64,000 nucleotides of DNA from JAODBJ01 sp963782465 (GTDB lineage: Bacteria > Actinomycetota > Acidimicrobiia > IMCC26256 > PALSA-610): contig CAWAJR010000003.1 in assembly GCA_963782465.1 (NCBI GenBank), forward strand, positions 868,001 through 932,000, in the 5' to 3' direction. The notes under the pieces were generated by a model. The model was not told the origin of the DNA, made no database searches, and worked only from the letters and a program-made list of their open reading frames with translations. How positions within the stretch are numbered: position 1 is the stretch's first letter; each line of letters starts with the position of its first letter. Made by a program: the position numbers and the translations under genes. Of this stretch, positions 1 to 9,013 are shown piece after piece.

Positions 1-32
1 CACGTTCTCATTCTCCGGTAGCGGGGCGGGGA

Positions 33-52
33 TGCGTCTCCGCGGAGACGCA
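33..52. promoter_or_regulatory. Perfect 20-bp palindrome upstream of the HNH gene
   Basis: TGCGTCTCCGCGGAGACGCA is a perfect palindrome about 75 bases before the GTG start of the DUF222/HNH gene. Its 16-base core CGTCTCCGCGGAGACG occurs again inside that gene at 709-724. It could be an operator or a nuclease-related site. The function is inference; only the symmetry and the second copy are seen. Confidence 0.35.
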
Positions 53-127
53 TTTCGGTGCTCGGGCGTCGATGTCCCACCCCTCCTTCACACTGGTCCC
101 GGGCAGTCGGAACAGGAGGTTTCGGGC

Positions 128-1375
128 GTGACGGAGTTGATCGACGGGGCGGTCGCCGCCGACGTTACGGGCGCCGCGACGGAGCGGTTGGAAGCGGAGG
201 CGTGCACCTTGGCGGCCCAGCTGGCCGCGGCGACGTGCCGGTTCCTGGCCCTGGTCGGTGAGCTGGAACGTCGGGAGGCGTGGCGGTCGTGGGGATGCCG
301 GTCGATGGCGCACTGGTTGTCGTGGAAGTGCGGGATCGGTTTGCACGCGGCCCGGCAACAGGTTCGGGTCGCGGCGGCGTTGGCGGGGCTGCCACGGGTG
401 ACCGCGGCGTTCGCACGCGGCGAGTTGAGCTATTCGAAGGTCCGGGCGCTCGCGCGGGTCGCGACCGCCGAGTCGGAGGAGGAGTTGGTCGACTTCGCGC
501 GGGTCGCGACCGCGGCACAGCTGGAACGGACGGTGGGCGCGTACGAGGGGGTGGTCCGGCGCGCGAACCCGGCCGAGGAAGCAAACCCGCCCGAATCGGG
601 CCTGCGCGTCCGCTACCACGACGACGGGACCGCGACGCTGACCATGCCCGTCGATGTCGCGGTCGCATTGCTCGACGCGGTCGATGCCGCGCGGCGCGAA
701 CTGGCGGACGTCTCCGCGGAGACGACACGGGCGGGAGCCCTCGAACACGTCGCCCGCTGCTACCGGCAGCCCGACGCCCACGCGGCACCGAGAACCGAGC
801 TGGTCGTCCACACCGACGTCGACCTCGTCGCCGCGGCCACCCGGCCCGACGCGGTCGTGTTGACCTTCGACGCGGTCAGGCGCCTGTCGTGCGACGCGAA
901 CCTGCGTCGAGTCGTCGACGGGCCCGACGGGACGGTGGCCGACGTCGGCCGGCGACAGCCGACGATCCCGCGGCGGCTACGACGGGTGTTGATGCGCCGC
1001 GACGGTGCCCGCTGCCGGTGGCCGTCGTGCACCAACCGGCACTACCTGCACGCGCATCACCTCGAGCACTGGGCCGACGGTGGCCCCACCGATGCCGCCA
1101 ACCTGCTCCTCTTGTGCTCCGTGCACCACCGCTTCGTGCACGAAGCGGGCTGGACCATCGCCGGGAACGCGAACCGGCCCGTCATGTTCCGCTCCCCGAC
1201 CGGGCGCACGATCGGCGAAGAGCCACCCATCCCGCCTGGCGCGCACCCCGCCGACGTCGCCCGGGCCCACGCGGGCGTGCACGGCGACGCGATCACCACC
1301 GCCCACGGCGAACCCCAAGACCTCGACTGGACGCTCACCGCGTTCTGCTGCCTCATCCCACCCGAACGGAAGTAG
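128..1375 (+). CDS. DUF222 domain HNH endonuclease-like protein (13E12 family)
   Basis: A 415-residue protein with an N-terminal alpha-helical DUF222 region and a C-terminal HNH nuclease domain. The HNH part (about residues 295-345) has CRWPSC, then HAHHLEHW and CSVHHRFVH, which supply the metal ligands. The family is a multicopy 13E12-type group common in actinobacteria; its biological role is not settled. I chose GTG 128 rather than the upstream ATG at 32 because AGGAGGT lies at 114-120, seven bases before it. The upstream codons cross a palindrome. It stands alone, converging with the ltp3 operon 13 bases downstream. Confidence 0.85.
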   Translation: MTELIDGAVAADVTGAATERLEAEACTLAAQLAAATCRFLALVGELERREAWRSWGCRSMAHWLSWKCGIGLHAARQQVRVAAALAGLPRVTAAFARGELSYSKVRALARVATAESEEELVDFARVATAAQLERTVGAYEGVVRRANPAEEANPPESGLRVRYHDDGTATLTMPVDVAVALLDAVDAARRELADVSAETTRAGALEHVARCYRQPDAHAAPRTELVVHTDVDLVAAATRPDAVVLTFDAVRRLSCDANLRRVVDGPDGTVADVGRRQPTIPRRLRRVLMRRDGARCRWPSCTNRHYLHAHHLEHWADGGPTDAANLLLLCSVHHRFVHEAGWTIAGNANRPVMFRSPTGRTIGEEPPIPPGAHPADVARAHAGVHGDAITTAHGEPQDLDWTLTAFCCLIPPERK

Positions 1376-1388
1376 CGCTCGACGCTCG

Positions 1389-2549
1389 TCAGGCCGGCTT
1401 GTCGGTGCCGACGACCCACATCGAGAAGAACTGCGAACCGCCGCCGTAGGCGTGGCCGAGGGCCTTGCCGGTCTTCAACTCAACCTGGTAGTCGCCGGCC
1501 CGGCGGCGCACCTGCTGGGCGGCTTCACCGAAGCGCACCATGCCCGACGCGCCGATCGGGTTCGACGACAGCACCCCGCCCGACGGGTTCCAGGGGATGT
1601 CGCCGTCGGGCGCGGTCGCCCCCGACTCGGTGACCTTCCAGCCCTCGCCTTCGGCGCAGAAGCCGAGGTTCTCGAGCCACATCGGCTCGTACCAGGAGAA
1701 CGGCACGTAGACCTCGGCGCAGTCGAAGTCGCGTCGCGGGTCGGTGATGCCGGCCTGCTGGTAGAGGTCCTTCGCGCAGTCACGCCCGGCTTGCGGGTTG
1801 ATCTGGTCGCGGCCGGCGAACATCGTCGGCTCGCTGCGCATCGCCAGGCCGTGCACCCACACGACCGGCGCCGGTGACGCGTCGGCAACCCGTTCGGAAC
1901 CGAGCACCATCGCCATCGCGCCGTCGGAACTGGGGCAGGTGTCGAGGTAACGGAGCGGGTCCCACAACAGGAACGACTCCTCCACCGTTTTCAGGTCGAT
2001 GTCGGGAAGGTGCAGGTGCGCCTTCGGGTTGCGCAGCGCGGCCCGCCGGTCCTTCACCGCGACGAGGTGGCCGATGTAGTACGGCGCACCCGACCGGGCG
2101 ATGTAGGCACGGATCAGCGGCGCGAAGAACCCGCCGGCGCCGGCGACGAGCGGCGGTGCGAACGGCATCGGCACCGAGAGCCCCCAGGTCGCGTTGCTCT
2201 CCGACTGCTTCTCGAACGCGACGGTGAGCACCCGTTCGTGGATGCCGGCCTCGACGAGCTTCGCGGCGACGATCGCGGTCGAGCCACCGACACTGCCGGC
2301 GGTGTGCACGCGGATCATCGGTTTGCCCGTCGCGCCGAGCGCGTCGGCGAGGTAGAGCTCCGGCATCGCGACACCCTCGAACATGTCGGGCGCCTTGCCG
2401 ATGACGACGGCTTCGATGTCGGCCCACGTCATGCCCGCGTCTTCGAGGGCTTCGACCGCGGCCTCGCGCACGAGCCCCGCCATCGACACGTCTTTGCGGG
2501 CGGAACGGTGACGCGTCTGCCCGACGCCGACAACCGCACAGCGTTCCAT
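1389..2549 (-). CDS. ltp3: Steroid lipid-transfer thiolase-fold protein, Ltp3-like
   Basis: A 386-residue SCP2/thiolase-superfamily protein. The pattern KDVSMAGLVREA, IGKAPDMFEGVAMPEL, RVHTAGSVGGST and the C-terminal HAYGGGSQFFSMWVVG closely resembles remembered mycobacterial Ltp3 (Rv3523). Ltp3 and Ltp4 are linked to aldol cleavage of C24-branched sterol side chains in rhodococci. The position of the thiolase nucleophilic cysteine is serine (SVGGS), consistent with a lyase rather than a thiolase. It is the last gene of a minus-strand operon DUF35-ltp4-ltp3, directly abutting ltp4, the same three-gene order as Rv3521-Rv3522-Rv3523. The start is ATG 2549. Confidence 0.85.
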   Translation of the reverse strand: MERCAVVGVGQTRHRSARKDVSMAGLVREAAVEALEDAGMTWADIEAVVIGKAPDMFEGVAMPELYLADALGATGKPMIRVHTAGSVGGSTAIVAAKLVEAGIHERVLTVAFEKQSESNATWGLSVPMPFAPPLVAGAGGFFAPLIRAYIARSGAPYYIGHLVAVKDRRAALRNPKAHLHLPDIDLKTVEESFLLWDPLRYLDTCPSSDGAMAMVLGSERVADASPAPVVWVHGLAMRSEPTMFAGRDQINPQAGRDCAKDLYQQAGITDPRRDFDCAEVYVPFSWYEPMWLENLGFCAEGEGWKVTESGATAPDGDIPWNPSGGVLSSNPIGASGMVRFGEAAQQVRRRAGDYQVELKTGKALGHAYGGGSQFFSMWVVGTDKPA

Positions 2550-3602
2550 CTATTCACCCTCCAGGACGCATACGAGGTTCTGCTGCAAGGCGGGCCCCGA
2601 CGTCGCGTGCGCGACCCCCCGGTCGGCTTCACCGGCGGTGATGCGTTTCGCGACCTCGCCGATGCGGACCAGCCCCGCGGCCATGATCGGGTTCGACGTG
2701 AGCGCGCCGCCCGACGGGTTGTACCGCGTCGCGCCGTTCAGCCCGAGCGCATCGCGCAGGATCAGCTCCTCGTGACTGAATTGCGCGTGCAGCTCGGCGA
2801 CGTCGATCTTGTCGTTCGCCACGCCGGCTCGTTCACCCGCGGTCTTCGTCGAGACCGACGTCGCGAGGTCGCGCACCCCCAGCGCGTGCGGTTCGACCCG
2901 ATGGTCGATCCCGCGGATCCAAGCGGGCCGGCGGCACACGGAGCGAGCGAGATCGCCCGCAGCGAGCACCACCGCGGCCGCGCCGTCGCACGACGGAAAG
3001 ATGTCGTGCTCGCGGAGCGGGTCGTTCACCATCGGCGCGGCCAGCAACTCGTCGACACCGGCGTCGCGTGACCGGATCGCGTTCGGGTTGCCCTGCGCGT
3101 CGCGCAACGACCGCGCCGCGACCTCGGCGAGGTCGCGCTCGCCCCGCCCCGATGCCTCCATGTAGGCGCGCGCCTGCAGCGCGGCGACGTCGACCATCGA
3201 CGGCCACAACGGCAGCATGTAATACGGGTCGAGCTGCATCGCCATCACTTCGGTGATGTCGCTCGACGACGACTTCCCGAACCCGTACACGAGCGCGGAG
3301 TCGACCTCACCGATCTGGATCGCGACCCATGCCTCGTAGAGCGCCCACGCACCGTCGGCTTCGACGTGGCTCTCGCGGATCGGGGGCCACGCACCGACCG
3401 CGTCGAGCCCCATAACGAACGCGAACGGCCCACCCTGCATGTAGTCGAGGCTGCCCGAACAGGTGAAGCCGATCTGCGTCCGTTCGATGCCGGAGTTCGC
3501 GACCGCTTCGTGGATCACCGGTGTGAGCATCTCGACCTCGTTGTGCGCGTCGTCACGCTCGACGACCGCTGACGCGAACGAGATGACCGCTACATCACGC
3601 AT
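2550..3602 (-). CDS. ltp4: Steroid lipid-transfer thiolase-fold protein, Ltp4-like
   Basis: A 350-residue thiolase-fold protein, close to the usual Ltp4 length. It has FTCSGSLDYMQGGPFAFV near the N-terminus and NPSGGALTSNPIMAAG near the C-terminus, typical of the thiolase-like half of acyl-CoA aldolases. No reactive cysteine is present at the usual place (HVEADGAW). The stop codon touches the ATG of ltp3 and only two bases separate it from the DUF35 gene upstream, so the three are one transcript. Ltp3/Ltp4 are expected to act together with the OB-fold partner on sterol side-chain acyl-CoAs; exact substrate is inference. Confidence 0.82.
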   Translation of the reverse strand: MRDVAVISFASAVVERDDAHNEVEMLTPVIHEAVANSGIERTQIGFTCSGSLDYMQGGPFAFVMGLDAVGAWPPIRESHVEADGAWALYEAWVAIQIGEVDSALVYGFGKSSSSDITEVMAMQLDPYYMLPLWPSMVDVAALQARAYMEASGRGERDLAEVAARSLRDAQGNPNAIRSRDAGVDELLAAPMVNDPLREHDIFPSCDGAAAVVLAAGDLARSVCRRPAWIRGIDHRVEPHALGVRDLATSVSTKTAGERAGVANDKIDVAELHAQFSHEELILRDALGLNGATRYNPSGGALTSNPIMAAGLVRIGEVAKRITAGEADRGVAHATSGPALQQNLVCVLEGE

Positions 3603-3604
3603 CT

Positions 3605-4588
3605 CTACAGGTACCCCTTGTAGCTCTCGTAGGCCGCGTCGGGTTCACCGTTCGGTTCCCACCACTTGATGGAGGTGTGGTCGGCGACCAGTTCGTCGGC
3701 CCACACGGCGCGCACCCGCATCCCCATCCGCACTTCGTCGACCGGGATGCCGCGGATCAACCCGAAGAAGGTGTTGTCGGCGCCGTCGAGGAGGATCTGC
3801 GCCGACACGTACGGCACTTCCGGCGCGAGTTCCGACAGGCCGGGGATGTTGACCACGCAGAAGGTCGTGACCGTCCCACTGTCTTGGACTTCCACTTCGA
3901 TCGAGGTCGGTTCGCCGGTCTTCGGGTCGGTCCCGCGCGAGGCCGCGTAGACCTCGTTCGACGACGGCGCCCGACCGCCGATGATCTTGTGCTCCTTGAG
4001 CCCGAGCAGGTAGCGGGTGGTCGACATGCCGGCGCTGCGGTGGTACTCGAGCCGCACCGGTACGACGATGCCGGTGACGTCGCCGCCTTCGACCTCGGCG
4101 GTGTTCGCCGGCGCGGGTTGCGGCTCGTCGCCGTCGGCGAGCGGTACCCATGCCTCGATGTCGTTGATGCCGCCGACCCGGGCCGGCCGCCAGCGCGGCG
4201 CCACCCGCATCCCGACGCTCATCGCCTCCGGCGCCCCCGCGTCGACGACGTGCAACAGGGCGGTGTCGGCGCCGTCGGGACGGATCAGCGCGAACGCGAA
4301 CGGGTGGTCGAGCGCGTGCTTGCCGCGACGCGGTGTGGTCACCCACGTCCACGATTCGACGACGCCGCGCGGCCCGACCGTCACCCAGTCGTTGCCGACC
4401 GCCTCGCTCGTGATCGGGTCGTACTCGGTGGGCGGCACGAGCACGCGGCCGTCGGAGATGCGCACGCCCTCCAGCCGGCCGTCGCGCAGCGACGTCAGGA
4501 ACCGTCCGATCACCGGCCCGACCGAGCGGGTGTAACCGCCCGGGTATTCGAGGATGTGATCGGCAACCAGGGCTGTCTCGGCCACCAC
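3605..4588 (-). CDS. DUF35 OB-fold acyl-CoA-associated protein (Rv3521-like)
   Basis: A 327-residue protein with two OB-fold/DUF35-like halves: SWTWVTTPRRGKHALDHPFAFALI followed by a second repeat ending in VPYVSAQILLDGADNTFFGLIRG. DUF35 proteins bind CoA esters and complete the active site of Ltp-type aldolases. The start is set at the first of two GTG codons (4588, 4585), preceded by GAGAAAGG; the longer open frame upstream to 4741 runs into the acyl-CoA ligase and lacks conserved sequence. It matches the 303-residue Rv3521 in position and domain content, upstream of ltp4 and ltp3. Confidence 0.75.
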   Translation of the reverse strand: MVAETALVADHILEYPGGYTRSVGPVIGRFLTSLRDGRLEGVRISDGRVLVPPTEYDPITSEAVGNDWVTVGPRGVVESWTWVTTPRRGKHALDHPFAFALIRPDGADTALLHVVDAGAPEAMSVGMRVAPRWRPARVGGINDIEAWVPLADGDEPQPAPANTAEVEGGDVTGIVVPVRLEYHRSAGMSTTRYLLGLKEHKIIGGRAPSSNEVYAASRGTDPKTGEPTSIEVEVQDSGTVTTFCVVNIPGLSELAPEVPYVSAQILLDGADNTFFGLIRGIPVDEVRMGMRVRAVWADELVADHTSIKWWEPNGEPDAAYESYKGYL

Positions 4589-4629
4589 GTTGCCTTTCTC
4601 GGTGCGAAGTGCCAGTGCGATCTTGCGCC

Positions 4630-6176
4630 TCAGATGGCGCGGTCGCGCCCTTCCCAGTAGGGGTCGCGCAACTTGCGTTTCAACAACTTGCCGGTGGGTT
4701 CGCGCGGCAACTCGTCGACGAAGTCGATCGAACGCGGCCACTTGTACTTACCCAACCGGTCCTTCAAGTGCTCCATGATCGTGGCCCGCAGCGCGTCGTC
4801 ACCGGCGACGCCCTCTTCCGGTTGCACGACCGCTTTGATCTGTTCACCCATGTCGTCGTCGGGGATGCCGAACACCGCGACGTCGGCGACGAGCGGGTGG
4901 GCGAGGATCTCGCCCTCGATCTCGGCCGGGTAGATGTTGACGCCGCCCGCGATGATCATGTCGCTCTTGCGGTCGCAGAGGAACAGGAAGCCGTCCTCGT
5001 TGAGGTAACCGACGTCGCCGACGGTGAAGAACCCTTCCGCGTCGTGGCTGCTGTCGGTCTTGGCCTTGTCGCCCTTGTACTCGAAGTCGGTACCCGACGT
5101 CATTCTCATCCACACCGTGCCGGGCGTCCCGGCCTCGACGACGTTGCCGTCGTCGTCGGTGATCTTCAGCTCCGAGATCGGCCAGGTCTTCCCGACGGTG
5201 CCGGGGTACTTCATCCAATCTTCCGGCGACGCGATCGTGCCGCCGCCTTCGGTCGCCGCGTAGTACTCCCAGATCACCGGCGCCACCACGCGAGCATCGC
5301 CTTCTTCACGTCGACCGGGCACGGCGCGGCCGCGTGGATCGCCCAGCGCATCGCCGAGACGTCGTACTTCTGCTTGACGTCGTCGGGGAGTTGCAACATG
5401 CGTTTGAACTGCGTCGGCACCATGTGCGTGTGGGTGCAGCGGTACTTCTCGATCAAGCGCAACGCTTCCGCCGGGTCCCACTTGTCCATGAACACGATCG
5501 TGTGGCCCATGTGCAGCGCGTTGCCGGCGAAGGTGGTGACCGCGGTGTGGTAGTTGGGCGACGTCGACAGGTGCACGTTGCCGTCGCGCTGCTGGATCCC
5601 GAACAGCGACAGCAGGAGGCTGAACAGCTCCGCCGACGTGTCGGGGTCGATCTGCGCGAGCGCCCGCTTCACGCCCTTCGGCCGCCCCGTGGTGCCCGAC
5701 GTGTAGTGCATCGCCGCGCCGGTCGCGCGGTTCTCGGGCATGGTCGCCGGTTGCGCGTCGAGCGCGTCGATGAGCGACACGAACCCCGGAACGTTCACAC
5801 CGAGGCGCGCCGCCGGCGGGATCCCGGCTTCGTCGGCCGCCGCGACCGCGACGTCGGCGAACCGCTCATGCGACACGAAGGCCTTCGCGCCGGAGTCTTC
5901 GAGGATGTAGGCGATCTCGCTCGGCGAGAGGCGGTAGTTGATCGGCACGTAGTACCAACCGGCCTGCAACGCCGCGAGGTAGACCCACATCGGCGTGACA
6001 CCGTTGGGGAGCACCGCGGCGACGGTGTCACCCGGCTCCAGCCCGACCGCGCGCAGCGCGTGCACCATCTGGTTCGCCCGGGCCAGCACCTCGCCCGCCG
6101 TGTACTCGCCCGAATTCGGGTCGACCACCGCGAGGTGGTCGGGGTCTTCCTGCGCGTACTTCCAGAACCCACTCAT
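4630..6176 (-). CDS. AMP-forming acyl-CoA synthetase (frameshifted)
   Basis: An ANL-family acyl-CoA ligase split by one missing base near 5282-5284. The N-terminal part (from ATG 6176) has the AMP-binding loop YTSGTTGRPKG at residues 158-168. The remainder resumes one frame over with WEYYAATEGGG, GDVGYLNEDGFLFLCDR, GVNIYPAEIEG and the catalytic lysine region PTGKLLKRKLRD. Adding one G to TGGTGG restores WWAPVIWEYY. Sequence style is FadD4-like rather than FadD19-like. It probably activates a fatty or sterol side-chain acid for the downstream DUF35-ltp4-ltp3 genes. A KstR-type site lies about 115 bases upstream. Confidence 0.8.
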
Positions 6177-6230
6177 GTCGTCTCGCTCACTCGGTCGCGC
6201 CTCGCCCGGGGGCTCGTTGCTCCATCGTTC

Positions 6231-6262
6231 GCCGGCGAGTTCACTCGCTTCGCTCGCTCACC
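6231..6262 (-). repeat. Dispersed repeat, copy A (GGTGAGCGAGCG type)
   Basis: Read on the minus strand this 32-base stretch matches 28 of 32 positions of 22841-22872. Both begin GGTGAG and end in GAACTCGCC followed by RGC. Both copies lie just upstream of acyl-CoA metabolism genes: here before the acyl-CoA ligase, there before the DUF35 partner of ltp2. It looks like a short REP-like intergenic repeat; function unknown. Confidence 0.5.
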
Positions 6263-6290
6263 GCGCGGTCCCCGCTTCGCCAATGGAAGC

Positions 6291-6304
6291 TAGAACACGT
6301 TCTA
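6291..6304. promoter_or_regulatory. KstR operator candidate (TAGAACACGTTCTA)
   Basis: TAGAACACGTTCTA is a perfect palindrome and fits the mycobacterial KstR consensus TnnAACnnGTTnnA. It sits 115 bases upstream of the acyl-CoA ligase start and overlaps the last codon of the minus-strand membrane-protein gene. It most likely controls the ligase-DUF35-ltp4-ltp3 operon. KstR is released by 3-oxo-cholestenoyl-CoA type ligands in mycobacteria; ligand here is inference. Confidence 0.75.
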
Positions 6305-6817
6305 CTTCCTCGCAAGGCGGCTCAGGTACCGGCGGCCGTGCTCGTGGTGACGGCCGACCGTCCCGACGTGGCCGCTGGACGGGTCGCGCACATCGATATG
6401 GAGTGCTCGGCACGCGGCGAGCAGCGCCGTGAGCTTGCCGGGCCGGTATGCGATCGGGTAGCGCCGCCTGGGTACCCGGCGATCGGCGACGTACCACCCG
6501 CGGAGGCTGATTCGGGAGAAGTACGGGGACGGCGACCGGTTCACGACAACGGCCCGGTGCCGGGGAATCGCGACCTGCCGCCACACGAACCACAGCCGAA
6601 CCCCGGAGCCGTCGACGCGGACGCGCACGGGCGTGCCCCACAGCGCACCGATCGTCGCGATCAACAGAAGCAGGGCGGTGAGCAACCACGCCCCACCGCC
6701 GCCGCCCGGCCGCGGCACGACCGTCACCACCACGAACATCGCCAGTGCGAGCAGCCAGAACAGCGGCCACGCGCTCCGCCGGTCGAACACCGGTGGTGTC
6801 TCCCCCACGCTGCTCAT
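6302..6817 (-). CDS. Two-helix membrane protein with PH-like domain
   Basis: A 171-residue protein starting at ATG 6817 (MSSVGETPP). Two membrane helices lie near residues 14-34 (WPLFWLLALAMFVVVTVV) and 42-60 (AWLLTALLLLIATIGALW). They are followed by a soluble beta-rich region (VRVRVDGSGVRLWF, ISLRGWYV) typical of bacterial PH-like membrane proteins. Function unknown. It is divergent from the echA19-like gene across a KstR-type site (6841-6854), 24 bases upstream of its start, so it may be part of the regulon. The open frame extends upstream to 6985, but that part only shadows echA19. Confidence 0.65.
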   Translation of the reverse strand: MSSVGETPPVFDRRSAWPLFWLLALAMFVVVTVVPRPGGGGGAWLLTALLLLIATIGALWGTPVRVRVDGSGVRLWFVWRQVAIPRHRAVVVNRSPSPYFSRISLRGWYVADRRVPRRRYPIAYRPGKLTALLAACRALHIDVRDPSSGHVGTVGRHHEHGRRYLSRLARK

Positions 6818-6840
6818 CGCCGCCAGGCTACGACCAAAGC

Positions 6841-6854
6841 TGGAACGTGTTCTA
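6841..6854. promoter_or_regulatory. KstR operator candidate between divergent genes
   Basis: TGGAACGTGTTCTA matches TnnAACnnGTTnnA at every fixed position. It ends 12 bases before the ATG of the echA19-like gene and begins 24 bases before the start of the divergent membrane-protein gene. This placement fits repression of both genes by the KstR homologue encoded at 10299. Confidence 0.75.
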
Positions 6855-6866
6855 CGCTCCGGCGCC

Positions 6867-7685
6867 ATGGCACTCGAACTGCTCGAAGGACCCACCACCA
6901 AGCACTGCACCGTCGAACGCGACGGGCACGTCGTGGTGATGACGATGAACCGGCCGGAGAAGAAGAACGCGCTGTCGAGCGACATGCTCGCCGGTCTCGT
7001 GCTCGCCTACGAGTACATCGACGAGACGCCCGACGTGCGCTGCGCGGTGCTCACCGGCGCGGGCGGCAACTTCTGCTCGGGCATGGACCTCGTGTCGATG
7101 GGCCAGCAGCCCGACGACCCGAAGGTGCAGGAAGTCATGGCGCGGGGCAACAACCCGCACTGGAAAGCCCTGCTGCGCGACTACCGGCTCAGCAAACCGC
7201 TCATCGCCGCGGTCGAGGGTTACGCGGTCGCCGGCGGCACCGAGATCCTGCAAGGCACCGACATCCGGGTCGCGGCCGAGGGAGCGATCTTCGGGGTGTG
7301 GGAAGCCAAACGGGGCCTGTTCCCGCTGGGCGGTTCGGCGTGCCGCCTCCCCCGCCAGATCCCCTACACGCTCGCGATGGACATCCTGCTCGCGTGCCGC
7401 CCGATCACCGCGTTCGAAGCGCTGCAGGTCGGGCTGATCGGTCGCGTCGCACCCGACGGCCACGCGCTCGAGGTCGCGTTGATGGTCGCCGAGCAGGTCT
7501 CGCAGTGCGCGCCGTTGTCGACGCAGGCGATCCTGCGCGCGTGGCGGGAAACGGAGCACATGAGCGACGCCGACGCGATGCAGCACCAGGACAAGATCGG
7601 TTGGGAAGTGTTCGCGACCGAAGACGCGCAAGAAGGCCCGCGCGCGTTCGCCGAGAAGCGCCCGCCCGTCTTCAAGGGCAAGTGA
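6867..7685 (+). CDS. echA19: Enoyl-CoA hydratase, EchA19-like
   Basis: A 272-residue crotonase. It has the oxyanion segments LTGAGGNFCSGMDL and VEGYAVAGGTEILQGTDIRVA, then PRQIPYTLAMDILL and the C-terminal EGPRAFAEKRPPVF. These match remembered mycobacterial EchA19 (Rv3516), an enoyl-CoA hydratase of cholesterol side-chain beta-oxidation. The start is ATG 6867, since the open frame upstream covers the KstR-type site and the divergent gene. It is the first gene of a rightward set with a thioesterase. Catalytic acidic residues are not assigned one by one here. Confidence 0.85.
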   Translation: MALELLEGPTTKHCTVERDGHVVVMTMNRPEKKNALSSDMLAGLVLAYEYIDETPDVRCAVLTGAGGNFCSGMDLVSMGQQPDDPKVQEVMARGNNPHWKALLRDYRLSKPLIAAVEGYAVAGGTEILQGTDIRVAAEGAIFGVWEAKRGLFPLGGSACRLPRQIPYTLAMDILLACRPITAFEALQVGLIGRVAPDGHALEVALMVAEQVSQCAPLSTQAILRAWRETEHMSDADAMQHQDKIGWEVFATEDAQEGPRAFAEKRPPVFKGK

Positions 7686-7691
7686 GCGCCG

Positions 7692-8339
7692 GTGTCCGAA
7701 GCTGCCCCCGGGCTGCCCGACTCGCCCGAATTCGCCACACCGGAACGGGCCGAACTCGCCGAAGCGATGCGCGAGTTGATCGACGCGATGATGGTGAGCG
7801 AGAACGCCGACGGCACCGAGCTCGTCGCGGTCGCGCAAGAGGTGCGCCGGCTCGCGTTCCGTCTGACGGGCGGCACGACACGAACCGAGGGCGCCGGGTA
7901 CCGGCCCCGGACGCACGGCGACTACCTGCCCCGGAGCCCGATCGTCGGTGAGGCGAGCCCGCTGTCACCGCGCCTCGACTGGGACATCGTCGACGACCAC
8001 GTCGAGGCGCGCGGCGTGTTCACCGCGGCCTACGAAGGGCCACCGAGTTACGTGCACGGCGGGATGATCGCCCTCGCGTTCGACGAGATCCTCGGGATCG
8101 CGAACATCGCCGGCGGCCAGCCGGGCATGACCGGCACGCTCACCGTGCGCTACCGCCGCCCGACCCCGCTGTTCGCGGAACTGCACTTCAGGGCGTGGAT
8201 CGATCGGGTCGAGGGCCGCCGGGTGATCTCGAAAGGTGAGCTGCGGGCGGGCGAGGATCTGTGCGCCGAAGCCGAAGGCGTCTTCATCCAACCGCGGCCC
8301 GAGGTCGCCGAGTCGTACTTCGGGCCGCGCCCCGGCTGA
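7692..8339 (+). CDS. PaaI-type hotdog thioesterase
   Basis: A 215-residue protein starting at GTG 7692, six bases after echA19. The C-terminal half is a hotdog domain: PPSYVHGGMIALAFDEILGIAN, then GTLTVRYRRPTPLFAELHFRAWIDRVEGRR. The HGG motif is the usual PaaI/acyl-CoA thioesterase active-site turn. The N-terminal 90 residues are helical and less conserved. It likely hydrolyses acyl-CoA intermediates, perhaps to free CoA during sterol breakdown. It shares the KstR-controlled promoter by position. Specific substrate is unknown. Confidence 0.8.
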   Translation: MSEAAPGLPDSPEFATPERAELAEAMRELIDAMMVSENADGTELVAVAQEVRRLAFRLTGGTTRTEGAGYRPRTHGDYLPRSPIVGEASPLSPRLDWDIVDDHVEARGVFTAAYEGPPSYVHGGMIALAFDEILGIANIAGGQPGMTGTLTVRYRRPTPLFAELHFRAWIDRVEGRRVISKGELRAGEDLCAEAEGVFIQPRPEVAESYFGPRPG

Positions 8340-8385
8340 CGCGGCGAAGCGCTCAGGGCGGTGCCCAGGCTGCCGATAGGGGCGG

Positions 8386-9003
8386 GTGGAGTTGTGCTCG
8401 CAATGCGGCGGGGCCTGCTTCGACGTCAACCACCGCTTGGGGCTGTGGAGTGACGACCTCCTCCCCGCCTACCGCCGCGCGTACGCGCCCAACCGGGCCC
8501 GCATCGCCGGCAAGGTCGTGGTGATCGCCGGCGGCATCGCCCTCGCGGGCGGCGCCGCGTACGGCGTCGTACCGGGCGAACTCGGTCACAATGGCGCGCA
8601 GGTCGTGAACGTGAGCGAGCCACCCGCGGTCACCCCCGCTCAGGTGCTCGCCCAGTCGTACCTCCCGGCGTCGGCCCACCACACCGGCCCCGGCGACGGC
8701 GAACCGGCAGGCCGGCAAGGTGGGGTCGGGGCGCCCCTCGGCACCGGCCCGAACGCGAAGGTCGTGTACGTCGACGGTTCGACCCAGTCCGACGGCATGT
8801 CGATCGTGAGCGTCGCCTTCCCGACCGCCGACGAGTCGGTGCTCGCGATCCGCGGTGACGACGGGACGTGCACGTTCCTGCGCGGCACGCACGCGACGAC
8901 AGAGATCGCCAACACCGGCGTCGATCACCCGTGCAAGGCCGACGACGCTCCCGCTCGCGGCTGGGCGCCCTTCTTCATGTCGAGGTACGGCAGCAGCGGA
9001 TAG
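8386..9003 (+). CDS. Small single-pass membrane protein with CxxC motif, unknown
   Basis: I do not recognise this 205-residue protein. It starts at GTG 8386 with a short zinc-ribbon-like CSQCGGAC segment, has one probable membrane helix near residues 43-61 (VVVIAGGIALAGGAAYGVV), and a polar outside region. The C-terminal part VLAIRGDDGTCTFLRGTHATTEIANTG contains two further cysteines that could pair outside the cell. It sits between the thioesterase and the PLP enzyme with gaps of 46 and 10 bases, in the same direction, so it may be co-transcribed. Confidence 0.6.
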   Translation: MELCSQCGGACFDVNHRLGLWSDDLLPAYRRAYAPNRARIAGKVVVIAGGIALAGGAAYGVVPGELGHNGAQVVNVSEPPAVTPAQVLAQSYLPASAHHTGPGDGEPAGRQGGVGAPLGTGPNAKVVYVDGSTQSDGMSIVSVAFPTADESVLAIRGDDGTCTFLRGTHATTEIANTGVDHPCKADDAPARGWAPFFMSRYGSSG

Positions 9004-9013
9004 CGTCCGAGGC

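Noticed and set aside
1..10. CACGTTCTCA at the window edge, half of a KstR-like site
   Set aside because: The left half is outside the window and the last fixed base does not match.
8..811. Long minus-strand frames opposite the HNH gene and similar shadows elsewhere
   Set aside because: High GC gives long open frames on the opposite strand; their products are R/P/A-rich with no family pattern.
4630..6176. Naming the acyl-CoA ligase FadD19
   Set aside because: Its position near ltp3, ltp4 and echA19 suggests it, but the remembered FadD19 sequence (YTGGTTGFPKG type) does not match the YTSGTTGRPKG protein seen here.
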